A DNA stretch of 64,000 bases from Acanthochlamys bracteata. Lineage: Eukaryota > Streptophyta > Magnoliopsida > Pandanales > Velloziaceae. Positions 1-12,000 of this stretch are shown in pieces (position 1 is the first letter of the stretch; the number at the start of each line of letters is the position of its first letter). The notes beneath the pieces were generated by a model. It searched no databases and was not told the DNA's origin. It saw nothing but the letters and a program-made list of their open reading frames with translations. The DNA lies in assembly GCA_019914995.1 (NCBI GenBank), contig CM034131.1, positions 7,472,501 through 7,536,500 of the forward strand. Direction: 5' to 3'. Both the position numbers and the translations under genes were made by a program.

Positions 1-985
1 CTAAACGTGAGAAAGAGCAAATTCCAGATATTGAGTGGTGGTGAGTAGTAATTCTGTGCTTGTTCTCTAATTTTTTCTCGATTATACTTGGTCATTAGCT
101 GATTTCACTGTCACGAAAAACAGGGATGCACCACTTCTTCCTTCTGGGTCCTACAGTGATGCTAATATCGGCAAATTGAATATGGTCAAAATAACTATTT
201 ATATTGAACATCCTCGTCCCATTGAACCCCCTGCTGAACCTGCACCCCCACCACCACAGCCTTTAAAACTAACAAAGAAGGAGCAGAAGAAGTTAAGGAC
301 TCAGAGGCGCCTTGCTAAGGAAAGGGACAGGCAGGAAATGATAAGACAAGGGCTGATAGAGCCCCCCAAGCCAAAGATCAAGTTGAACAACCTCATGAAG
401 GTCCTGGGAGCTGAGGCTACACAGGACCCTACGAGGCTAGAAATGGAAATTCGTACTGCTACTGCTGAACGAGAGCAGGCGCACGTCGATAGAAACGTCG
501 CTCGCAAGCTCACACCTGCAGAACGGCGTGAGAAGAAAGAAAGGAAGCTTTTTGATGACCAGAATTCGCTGGAAACCATCGTCTCTGTCTACAAGGTCAG
601 GAACCTTAAGCATAAGCAAACACGTTTCAAGGTAGATGTTAATGCACAGGAGAACCGGTTGACTGGCTGTGCTGTGATGACAGACAGCATGTGTGTGGTT
701 GTTGTGGAGGGTGGCAAGAAGTCCATCAAAAGATATGGCAAGCTAATGCTTAAGCGGATAAACTGGGCTGCTGCAGTGGATAGCGAAGATGAAGGAGATG
801 AGAATGCGCATTCCCCTCCCAACCAGTGTGTTCTCGTGTGGCAGGGCAGTGTGGCAAAACCTAGTTTCAACAGATTTACAGTGCAGGAACATATATCTGA
901 TGTTGCTGCCAGAAAAGTCTTTGCTGATGCTAGGGTTCCGCATTACTGGGATTTGGCAGCCAACTATTCTGGGGAGCTGGATTAA
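1..985 (+). CDS. PRP3: U4/U6 snRNP protein PRP3, C-terminal part (truncated by window edge)
   Basis: PRP3 is a structural protein of the U4/U6 and U4/U6.U5 snRNPs and acts in the nucleus in pre-mRNA splicing. The window holds the end of one exon (1-40, reading KREKEQIPDIEWW across the junction), a short GT-AG intron (41-123) and the final exon (124-985). The last exon carries a proline-rich stretch (IEPPAEPAPPPP), a very basic charged region (KKEQKKLRTQRRLAKERDRQ) and the C-terminal PRP3 domain with IKRYGKLMLKRINW near the end. The frame closes at a TAA after YSGELD. The IEWWD junction and the C-terminal domain are typical of PRP3 from yeast to plants. The 5' part of the gene lies outside the window. 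Family assignment is firm. Confidence 0.92.
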
Positions 986-2099
986 GAAGCTCGTCTCTTG
1001 TTGAAAGCAAGTTTGAAATTTGACGCTGCTTCATTATTCTGTTAATATGAACATTGATGCTATCGCTTAAAATGCTAGTTACTAGCATATGCTAGATGCG
1101 GGATTCTCCTAGCAATTTTCATTCTCGAGGCACTCGTAAATGCTAGTTAAAATGAATAAGAAATTCTGGTATTTACAGCACTCAGAGGCAGATTGCAGAT
1201 GACACGTCAGGTTGTTTTGGGCTGTTTAACAAAGGTTAAGGTCAGGGCGTTTTTACCAACACTCCTGAACTCTACTTTTTTAAACTCAAATTTCACATAA
1301 ATACATATAAAAATTAAGATAAATTTTTTTATCAATAAAATTTTTTTAAAAATTCAAATTTAAAACATACTAAAAATATACAATTAATATAAAATTTTAT
1401 TTTTTATTAAATATTTTTTATTTTTTATTTTATTTTTTAAATTTATTTCCTAAAAACTCTACTTTACTCAAAAATTTTACTTTACACTCCTTGATAAATA
1501 CGCCCTAAATGGAGCGCAAGGATGCGGCCTCTTTTTTTAAACATTTATGTTAGTACCAAAGCACCCTTGTTTCCATTCCACTGCTATCTGAGTTTGAGTC
1601 TTTCTTTATCAATAATGCGGATCTCTATGTGATATCAGTCGCAAGTGATGCTTTGTGTATATAATCTTTGGTCAGCGTATTATGATGCCATGAAATTGTT
1701 TTGTGTTGAGTTGCGCTTTCGCATCTGGGAGGTAGATTCTACCATGACCATTGCAGCCAAGCCAATCGTAACTTGTAAACTACTCTCATAAGATCTTTGG
1801 TATCGTCTTTTGATCAAAGCTTCAACCTACGGAGTAATCGAATCCCTTATCGCAATTGCAATCTACTATAGCCTTTCAATGTGTTTTTAAAATATAAGAT
1901 TTTTTTTTAAATACATTTTTTTTTTATCTAAAAATTTTTTTAAATAAAAAATAAAAAATTTTTTACGTAAAATTTTTTATATTTTTAAAATTCTAAATAA
2001 AATTTTCAGATATTTATAAATATATATTAAAAAATATAAATTGTAAGTTTAAAAAATTATTTTTAAAAAACGGTTACTTGCGGGTTATCCTATTTCCTG
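986..2099. other. PRP3 3' flank and AT-rich intergenic DNA
   Basis: No gene is seen. It begins with the probable PRP3 3' UTR. It then contains a MITE-like element at 1244-1506 (listed separately) and a second very AT-rich patch at about 1880-2060, rich in runs of A and T. Confidence 0.6.
1244..1506. mobile_element. AT-rich MITE-like element
   Basis: The left end reads AGGGCGTTTTTACCAACACT. The right end, read on the other strand, gives AGGGCGTATTTATCAAGGAG. These form an imperfect terminal inverted repeat that continues inward (CTACTTT and related). The core is almost purely A and T. No coding capacity is seen and no clear target-site duplication could be fixed. Similar GGGCGTTT-type ends with AT-rich cores occur elsewhere in the window (37846-38063, and around the solo LTR), so this looks like a family of short non-autonomous DNA transposons. 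Confidence 0.5.
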
Positions 2100-5000
2100 T
2101 TTTAGCGTCAGCAGACACCAGACAACGAACAGAAAGAAGCCCAAATCCACAGTTCTTTTCTTTTTCGGTCAACATCGTAAGTGCGTAACGCTATCAAGCA
2201 GAAGCCAGTGACATTCCAATCATCGATAGCGAGTAGCGGGCGAATGAATATGGAGAAGCCTGCAGCGCCGCCGCTGCCGTCATCATCGAAGCATCAGTCG
2301 TGGCAGCAGCAAGTCCTGTCCCTGCGTGTCTAGAGCGCTCGTGAGATTTCCGGCGACGCTTTGCTGGAGCCGGTTCCCCACGAGTGCAAGCTCCGCAACT
2401 ACGCCAGCCGTGCCGCCACTGCTGCCCTTCATCCAGCTCATCTCTATCCCCTCTCTTTTATGTCTTTAGAATGTTGATCGGACTGTAAATAAAAGTTTAT
2501 TACGATGATCAATTGCTTCGAAATTTGAAGCTTCAAGGTTGATGGATCACGCAAATACTTTTGGTCATCTCTGGAATCTGCTATGCTTGATATAGATGAC
2601 GACGCCGATCACTAGTTCGTGATTGCTGCACAATTATCAATATGGATGTTTTGAGTTGACTTTGGTTGGTGATTTCACAATTGAAGGATTTGCAACAATG
2701 TCTTTGCTTTTAGAAAGATGAATAAACATTCCATTTTATGGCACGAAAGAAATTGATATGGTTCACAGATAGTCATGGAATCTGTTGGCGTGTTATCTGT
2801 TACAATTGATGCAAGTTGGAAAGATCACGTATATGATCTATTGTGCTGGATTTTACAATATGCTATCAACTTCGTCAGCTGACAAATTAGTGAACTTTGG
2901 GGATTTGAATGGAAATCAGTAAGTAGATAGGTTGCAGAGTCCTGCTACAAGCGCGTATATCTTCAATTCACAGTGAAGCTGCTCATTTGATAACTTTTTA
3001 TAGCTTTCTTTTTAAATCTTTTTAATAATAAATGTTGTTAGATATTTTTGTGCATTGATCATGCAGATTGATTGCTTTCAGCCTGTCAGACTAAATTGCC
3101 TGAAAGGGAGATCAATCCTTTGATCTGAGTCCACACTGTCATCTCTTTTACTTTTAGATTCCTTGTATGATGATTGTTAAAGGCTCTTATAGAAGTAGTA
3201 GTTTTGATTATCAATGCCGAAAGCGGACATGCTCACATGTGAAAGGAAAAGCACTTCATTATGAAAGATATGAAATATGATTTAGGAGAATGCTGTGTAG
3301 TAAAAGAAGTTCAAATCTGTTTCCATGTTAGCATTATTTCCATTAACATTGACAATAGTGTTGCCAAGCAGGACTGCTTAGTTGCATTCAAGTAAACTAC
3401 AAACAACTACAATTTCTCCTGCAACAAGAGCAACATAATTACAGTGTTGATGCTCGTGTTTTTAAGTTGCATGTGATTTTTCCTAGTACTTGATGCATCA
3501 ATTAGTGGGCTTCATTTTATATTGATTGGCAAGGCCCTTTCTCTATTTTTTATCATATAGCATGTTTGGAGATACTATGAAATGACAAAGAAGGTGGCGT
3601 AACAACTTGAAGAAGAACAGGACTCTGTAGTTAGTCAAGGTTATGTGAATAGTACAAAGACAAGCAAATTGATCTCACAGAACTAATTAAGGCCATTCCT
3701 GTTCTTTGCTATTCCAACTTGAAGTGTATGCCAGTGTGCTTCAGAATTCTCTTGGATAGTATTAACTCTGCGGGTATGTTTTTTGATACTTCTAATATTA
3801 TGACCTCCTTCTAATTATTCATATGTCTTCCTGCAATTATTTCTACTGGTTGGACAGTAGAGTGTTGTGTACAGAAGCTTCTTGTACTCTTTACCACAGG
3901 TGACCTTTGCGTATATCCACTCTTGCAACTCTTAATCTGAAGCTTGCATTGACTTGGAACTATAGCCATGTAAAGAGTTGCTTGTGTATATGTATTCAAT
4001 GTCCTCTATGGAGAGTATATAGGATTGCAAGTCTGTGATGCATAAATATGGCACAAAGCATCATTACCTGATTGTTCATGCCTTTTGGCGATGCTTGCTG
4101 GAGAACATGCAGCTTAATACCTTTTTCTTCAGCTTCTGAGTAGTTGAATGGAAGACTATAATAATCTCCATAGCTACCACCATATTACTAAAGGTTGTGG
4201 GCTCCTGCTTGCATATTTTTAGTTCCATTGTTGTATTCAAGTTAAAAACATTATTTAAACAGTAATGATCAATGGAAGAGCTTTTCTTTTCACAGTATTT
4301 GAATCGGACCTCTATAAGATTATAAGCCATTTCACTTCTGAATAAAGCTTTTCTAGTGAAAACATACTAATAAAAAATACTGTAAAGCTAGTTCCATAGT
4401 ACATTTAAGCAATTATTTTTGTTTATTTCACAAATTATGTTGATTCAGCTAATAATATGTGTTTCTTATCTCTCAGAGAACTTCTGTTTCCTTGCAGTGG
4501 GTATATGGATGAGAAGTGGACATGGCTTATCGAATGAGAAGCTGGTGTAGTGTCATCATTTATTCTTGCAGAGTGCAATATCACCTTAAATGAGGAGGAA
4601 GATGTGTGTGTGTCTTTTCTTTGCTTCACTAGCACTATGTTTGTTCTTTGATGACTGATCTGAAAACATGGGAGGGCAAAGAACGAGAACCTTAGTGATG
4701 TGGATGCTGCAGTGAAAAGCTTATAAAGTTTGAGTCCCGAAAAGAGTGGCGTATACAGTTCTACTGGAAAATACTTCACGAGACATTGTGCTTGGTCTGG
4801 AGCAACTGGAAAGAATGTGGTTATTAAAGATGTTAAGTTTCTGATTGCTGCAGTTGCCGTCACAGTGTCTGCGCCACCTTTGTGTGAAGGAGTCAGATGA
4901 TCGGACAGCTATGATTTAACAACTATATCATTGTTATTTTATATCAAGTGATTGGATGGGTATGATTAAAGCAAGCAATCACAGATGCGTAGGGCACATG

Positions 5001-5340
5001 TGTCATTTAAAAGTACGGAATTACCGTTGTGATCAGAAGGCTAGATAAGAGGAGGGCAACATGTAGGATGTTGATATGGCGTAATGTTTGATCAATTATG
5101 ATTACATTTGAGTGTTTCTTATGGTATGATTTATATGCATTTAGGCATGCCTTTGAATGTATTGTTGCTTATTTTTGTATAGCTTTTGATTCAGCAACTG
5201 CGATTAACATCTCCTATGAGTTTATTATCCTCCATGCAATTGACATTGAAGTTTGATTTCAGATGCTAACTGATCCGATGGTGAGTTTGATCCCATTGCT
5301 GGAGAAGCATTGAAGACCTTCTTGTTCCAGATGCAGTGTC
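2100..5340 (+). pseudogene. Possible dead gene or non-coding transcription unit, identity unknown
   Basis: This stretch has the GC-rich start and T-rich downstream texture of a plus-strand gene with introns. A start codon at 2244 opens a frame beginning MNMEKPAAPPLPSSSKHQSW. It meets a stop after about 30 codons but continues in frame with protein-like composition (ISGDALLEPVPHECKLRNYA) to about 2470. Another protein-like piece lies near 5278-5360 (DGEFDPIAGEALKTFLFQMQ). No frame of useful length joins them and I do not recognise the family. It could be a dead gene, a gene with a short uORF-like frame, or a long non-coding RNA. Confidence is low. Confidence 0.3.
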
Positions 5341-5709
5341 CCGACATAAAATCAGAAATAAACCCTTAAAATAGGGATAGCCAAGAATTAGAAACATTAG
5401 TATCCTTTCTGTAGTTAGTGCGAAACATCAAAATTAAAACTTTGGTTTCTATTCTTTATCACATTTTGAACATACAAATTTAAGGACTCCGTAAGGCACC
5501 ACCTTGGCCAGGTACAACACAAGCCATTATGCACCCAACACCATCTTTATTTAAGTAATAAAATTCATAAGCAACACTGATACTATTGGAACACCTATAT
5601 CTATTGGTTCTGACAATCTGCAGCTAAAGCCTTAGGACTGAAATATAGAACTCGATATGCCTAGCACAAAAGAGGTGAAATCTTGAACTTGAAATATTTT
5701 TTAAGTTAT

Positions 5710-7756
5710 TTAAGAGATGAGATCTATTCCTTGAGTGAGGAGAGCATCAGACAAGACCTTATTAGTTGCCTCCGAGGGGTGAAAACTGTCCCAAAACACA
5801 TAACCGGTTGCATTGGCGCATGTTCCCGGTGAGTGTGTGTTGCACAGCAGTGATGTCTCAATTGTGCCAGTACCGCAACATGCCTTCCTTGCTTCAAAAA
5901 ATCCTTCAAAAAAAGCCAATATAAGAATCACTATTATGTCCTGAATGAGATTAGATAGAGAATAACATACCATTGCTTTCGGGATTCTTGACAAGATCAC
6001 GGACTGGTGTGTATATATCTAAGACTACAAGTTTGAGGTCACTTTGGCGCCTCTTGATCCTAGTAGCAGTTGCATTAAGCTTGTTATTGAAAGCAACAGC
6101 ATCCTTGTTTAATCGTTCTACACAGGTGTTATTCCCTTCTCCAAACAGTGTAATGGATGCGGGTAGGCACCCCAATGGTGGGAGCGAAGTCACTCCAATT
6201 CTCCTAGCTCCCATTTTGTACAGTTTCTGCTTGTGAGTTAATTAATTGCGTCAGAATAACTAGAGACAGTATCTGAAGAGTCCACCAATATATAGCAATT
6301 AGCATGATCACCTTTACTAGAAATAGATGGCCTGATCACAGTTCTTCAAGTTGATTGATCAAAGGATGATGGGTGGTCTTTATAATTGATAGTGGTATAA
6401 TAAACTTTGATTTTATGATTCATTATCATGGTTTCTGATTCTAGAATAGTTGGGGTGACCAACCTTGGCATTGGTGCATGATGTGCTATGTTCACATAAG
6501 CTTCTTCCTATTGAAATTTTGTTCTTTCTATTTATTAGTGGAGACATTTACTTCACGTGTTCCTGATCGTGTTATCACCACTATTACTGTCAAAGGTGCT
6601 TTCTTATGAAATGGCAAGAAACCTATTCAAGCTTTTGGTGCGAAATTTGGCTGAGCTTCAATATCAGAAAAAGTATCTCTAGCCTGTTCAAGCAAAAGCC
6701 TTTCTGTATATAGTATCCATGTAAATAGCTTGTTCCCGACGAACTACTTTAAATTCTTTTTCTTGTGCCAATTCAACTTTATGATCTGTTTAAGTAAGTA
6801 ATCTCAAGCGTCTATGGTATGTTTGAATGTATGCTAATCTGTACGCTACTGATTTAAGTGTAAAAGAAAAACAGTGCAGTGGAAGTGCTTGCAAACAATT
6901 TGCCTTTCCTTCTGTCATTGCAAGATACTGGTGAAAGAATTGAAAAGAAAGTATGTAAGCATTTGGGTGAAGGTCTGTACCTGAACAAAGAAAGCAAAGG
7001 ACTTCACTAGAATATCGGCAAACTGGTCAGCTGTGAAAACACGGTAGAGCAGTGGATTGATGTAGTAATTCTGAAGATAATCACTGGTGCCAAAGCTCAT
7101 CAAGTGGACAGAGCCATTGAAAAACGCAGTTGCATTGTTCTTGCCCACTAGCCTCACCATATTCTCCTGGTATTCCCTGTAGTACTCAAGCTGCTGCCTC
7201 AGTGATATTGCATGCTGCAAGCAACAAAGTAAGACGACTTAAAATCTTATGCAGAAATGTTTACGGAGTTGTATATCAGAGTAATACACATTTTGAGTTA
7301 GTGAACTGCTTACATATAAGTTTGCAGTACTTTCCAGGTATCCAGAGGCACCGGAGGCAAAGTTGGTACCATTTAGCAAGTTCTTCCCAGCTGCTTCTTT
7401 ACTTAGGTAGGGTGGTGGGTATGTACTGAAACCCAAGTTTTCCACTAGACCAAAACTCGAATGTGTTATTGAGCATATTATGTAAAATCTGGAAGCATAA
7501 CAAGATGAAACATTTTACCTGTGAAGTCTGAGGCTAGTTTGCCATTGCAAAACCTCCCAGTTGGTGCATGTTGAACGAAATCATGCCCATAAGGTGGGAA
7601 GTTGGCCTTCACAAGAGTGTAGAGGTGGTTGTTGTTGCCAGCATCAACAGCTGAGTCTCCAAAGATGATCACCCCGGGAACTACACCTTGGCCTGCTGCT
7701 GCTATGAGCACCATAGCTATCAAAGCCAGCATTAATGCAACACCACAGGAACCCAT
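5710..7756 (-). CDS. GDSL esterase/lipase (secreted), five exons, 350 aa
   Basis: This is a GDSL/SGNH hydrolase, a family that cleaves esters of lipids and cell-wall or cuticle substrates outside the cell. Exons on the minus strand are 7756-7519, 7444-7314, 7214-6981, 6226-5971 and 5903-5710; all phases close. The protein starts with a hydrophobic signal peptide (about residues 1-23). Block I is [14 protein letters not shown] with the catalytic Ser35. Block III reads [11 protein letters not shown], with Ser in place of the common Asn (GxND). Block V is [10 protein letters not shown], giving Asp325 and His328 of the triad. [15 protein letters not shown] is the usual plant motif. The order and five-exon structure fit the plant subfamily of Arabidopsis At5g22810, which I recall also has a changed block III (GSSD). 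It looks intact; the substrate is unknown. Confidence 0.93.
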
Positions 7757-9092
7757 TGTTAAGTGTTAGTGTTGTATCCAGTGAGCAATACTATCCCGGT
7801 AATATATTATAATGAAAATTTGAGTTCAGAACGGAAAGAGTTAATGAGGGGGATTGGTGTTGGAGATGGTGCATCTTGTGTGCATTAATAAGGGACTCCA
7901 TATCGAGTCTCAGAAGATCAAGGTGTCTACTATTTTGTCCTTCTTTTTTTGTTTTTGGTGGGCGATTAAAATTTATAATGTTTGGTCATAGCAGTAAATA
8001 AAAAAAGTCGGAGTTGTTAAGTTAGAGTGGCAGCTCTGAAGAAATATTATTGCGACTGTTCTGTGCTTGGGGAAAGAATGTACCAGAATCGATTATCAGG
8101 AAGCTATTATAATGAAAGTTTTGAAGAATCTGCTCAATGTCTTTCGAATTTCAAGTTAAAAAGAAAATGTTTGCTGTAAGAAGTGTTGTGGTTTGAAACT
8201 AAGAGCTTTCAGAAAATCAGGATCCCAACAACTGCAAAATACATATTGTGTTGCCCGTCATTCAAGTGACCTGATCGTGCAAGGAAAGAAAATTAGTAAT
8301 TGAGACTAAGTTTTTTTATGCTTTTGCATGTGGTTTCAGTTGCGAAATAGTTATATCTTTTTAAGTTTACACTTCGTTCTTAAGTTTCTTTCTAAGAAAA
8401 TTAATGGTTGGTGTAGCGAAGGTGTAGTTGCATCTATTTGCCACCTGCCTGGTTCTTCTAGGATATAATGGTGAGTATAGCTCAGGCCAAACCGACACAG
8501 TTCCGCCAGAATTTCATCAAGGCTTCCTGGAAGAATATAATACACAACCAAGCAAATCTATATCAGGTCATGTCTAATAGAGTTCACAGGTATAGCCATA
8601 GACAAATGAAGATGAAACAGCTCAGACTGAAGCAGGAGCTTATCTATAACCAGTTTATGAACAACAAGTGAAAAATTAAAAAGGGCATATAGCAGATGAA
8701 GTAAAAATCCATACTTCAATAGACACAGAATACTAATACAGATAAAGAGTATTTCTCCAGATAAAACCTCAACCAACTTTGTCACACGGTAATGTTTTGC
8801 AAGGGAATACAAATCCTATTTTTTGCACATTTGCCAGCGTAAGTTGTGCTTCTGATATTGGAGCACTAAAACCAGCACATCCAGTTAGCATTTGTCATCA
8901 CTCTCTGGTTTTTTACTGTACTAAACAAACTTGTTGCAAAGCAGGTGCAAAAACATTGAGGATGAGATTGGAGCATGACTCTTTCAGGGTTAAATTCCCA
9001 CTCTTTCGAAAGAAAAAGAGCTTTGGAACATGTATGACATCACGGAACTAACTGGTGAGTTTACTTCATGAGAAAACCTCAAGAATCACGAC
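7757..9092. other. Gap between GDSL lipase promoter and threonine deaminase 3' end
   Basis: The first few hundred bases upstream of the lipase start hold an AT-rich TATA-like stretch near 7801-7812 (minus strand). The rest contains only short open frames. On the minus strand around 8470-8535 an acceptor-like site is followed by EALMKFWRNCVGLA and a stop, which resembles a last exon, but no partner exon was found and I do not call it a gene. Confidence 0.4.
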
Positions 9093-12000
9093 TCACTGCA
9101 TCAAAAGCTTATAAGCTTCATTGTCTCTCTCATAAGCATACTCATATCCAAGATTTGCAGCTTGATCTTGAAATTCTTCTATGTCTTCTGCTGGGACTTG
9201 AATGCTAACCAATACATTAGCACCTGTCTCACCCTATCATATAAGAGAGAGAACAAAGTAAGTAACAAGGTAGGAAGCAAAAGTAACACCCTCTTTCACC
9301 AATTCATATTTGGTATGTTTCTCTCTACAAACAAGTTAGGGGCTATATTATCATGAAATGAAATAAATGCTCCTAATTGCATCATATCCAAAATGATGAT
9401 GTGAAATTTTAGCTGACCTACTCCATATACAAAACACAAACAATGAAGAGATAGAAACCTGTGATCGATAATGGAACAGCGTTATATTCCAACGAGGACT
9501 GAAGGCATCCAAGAACTTCAAAAGAGCACCTGGCCTTTCAGGGAAGACAAACCGACATAAAAGTTCATTTTCTACAGTTGATCGACTGCCTATCTGAAAA
9601 ATGGCAGCATAACTATATGAGCAATTTTCTGATACAGGCAACTAAATCTGATAGATTAACCATATGTATAACAGCTTCAGAAGCCAAAAAAATTGCCAGT
9701 GTCACACAGATAATAAATCTATCCAAATGCTTCCACCAAAATGCGGCATATTTCTTGATTAAAGCTCTTATGGTTTCTCAAAATAAAGTATGAAGCTTTA
9801 ACCAACAAAAATGAAGTATCAAGATGTTGCAATCAATCATATATCATCGGAATTCATGTAAGGTTATTAATAATTAGCTCGCACGAATCATCCAATAAAT
9901 CTATGATGAAGTATAACCAGCGATTACAAAAGTAAACTTGCACATGGATCCTTAAAAACTAAATGTTTTCCTTAATCAGAGATGCATACCAGGTGTCGCA
10001 AATGATCCTTGACCAAATCATTACTGGTAAGATTGATGGTTCGAAGTTGTGAAGCCTCCATTCGGCCTACCATTGCAGAAAGGTCACTATCTGTATGAAC
10101 CCCAACACTGTAAAAGCGGGTATAACAGGAACTTGATCAGCTTTAGAGACCAAAAAGTGGAAGAAGTAAACATGAATTTTGTGAAAAGAAAATAGTAAAA
10201 GCTAGACTACTATCCTCTCACAATAATACATGACACCATCGTATCTATGATTTTGTGGCAGTACATTCAATGGATCACTCGCCTGTAAAGAACAAGAGCC
10301 TCTGTCTTCCGAGCATCATATCTATATCTAAACTCTGTTATATTCACTGGACCAACCTGCAAAATAGTAGCTAACATCAACAAGCACGACTTTTGATATT
10401 TCCATTGTGATAGATAAAACTAGAGATTCCTGTTTGAAACCACGTAATTCCTGTTGCTTCTAGTTTATTAGTGTCTCAAAACAGCTTACATTAGTGTCTC
10501 GTAACTGATGCAGTTCATCTTTCTCACATAAAAAAAAAAAAGGAAAAAGGAAAAAGAAAAAATCAAGTCTGACAACATAGTCCTATTCATGTTGCAGGCT
10601 GACTACTGGTGTAAACTACATCTTACCAAAGTTCATTCATTAGTATGAAAGGAGCTGCATGCTAGTTGCCCTAAAAGAGACGTACAATTTTTGGCAAACG
10701 AGTAGATGCAATCTGCGTATCACCCATTCAGTATTTATTGAAGTTTTTTTACCTACTGATTATATTCAAATTATCAAACAACTCCCAAGTTCAAGTTGCA
10801 TCACTTTAAGTATCACTGAAAGTAACATTGATAGATTAAATGACAATGTGAATTCACATAACAAAGTAAGTAGAGCGTCATGGCCGCTTGCACTTGTTTT
10901 TAATGTACTACTGACTACAGTTTATTGGCACACACAGTGACAAACAATTGTAGCAGACATTAGGGAATTTTCATTATGGTAACTATAAAGTAGTTTATGT
11001 AGAGTTTATTCAAATGCAAAAGAATGGTTGCTACTGATTTAAATTTAATTAAAGTTTTCACCAGAATAAGTCAAAGGCAGAATACTAGACTTCCTTCCTC
11101 TTGATTAAACATCAGAGTGTTTTAAACATTTACTTGTCTTAGCATCAAACTCAAAGTGAAAAGTACCAAAATATATAGATTGTGGCAACTGTTGAAGAGC
11201 ACTTAAAATCTTCAGATAAAGCCAAATGGCGGTAACGTAGCATACCAATTCACAGAATTCTTTGAAACTCCCAGGCTCCTCAGGAAGGTAAGTCACAAGA
11301 ACAGCTTCCCGCTTACGTCCAATGTCAGCAAGTTCAGTAACCAATCTCAGCCTATCAAAATTCATGTTTGCCCCACTGGTTATTGCAACAACAGTTTCAC
11401 TTGTCAAACCATAGTACTTGCAGTATGCTTCAACCCCTGCTAGAGCTAGAGCACCAGCTGGTTCAAGAATGCTCCTTTTTTCCTCGAACATATCCTATAC
11501 AATATATCAAATTCAAAAAATTTCATCAATTCCCAAAAGAGAAAAAATATATATTAAGAAAGACTTTTAAGCGCCCAAGAAAACCACCACATCATAAGTT
11601 GATAACGGCTATGTAGGCGGCTGTCTATACAGGAACTTTCCAGATTAACTGTTGAATATGACTTCTAACATCAATTGAATAAGAACCACTAGGCCTTGTA
11701 AAGTATGAAATTTGTCAGAGTCTATATTACAATACTAATAAAAGCGTGAATGTTGTTAAACACACTGTCCAAACAGAGAGATCCTATGACTTCAATAGAA
11801 CACAGTTGAGTTAGAAAGACATAACAAGTATCTATACATTTGACAATTCTTTACTTACGGGAACTAACAGAGATGACCCAGCTTGCTTTCAACTTTTGAA
11901 AGACAATCAAAATCAATGAATTTTCTTATATATAATGACAAGAGTGACTAAAAGTGCAACGTATTCAACCCTACGTTCAATCTTATGCTAGGTAAATTAC

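Noticed and set aside
4435-4863. 142-codon open frame on the minus strand
   Set aside because: It has no recognisable motif and no neighbouring exons, and its composition is what the reverse of a T-rich, intron-like region gives by chance.
8351-8812. Minus-strand frames downstream of threonine deaminase, including an acceptor followed by EALMKFWRNCVGLA and a stop
   Set aside because: Only one short exon-like piece; no convincing partner exon and no recognised family. Mentioned in the spacer entry only.
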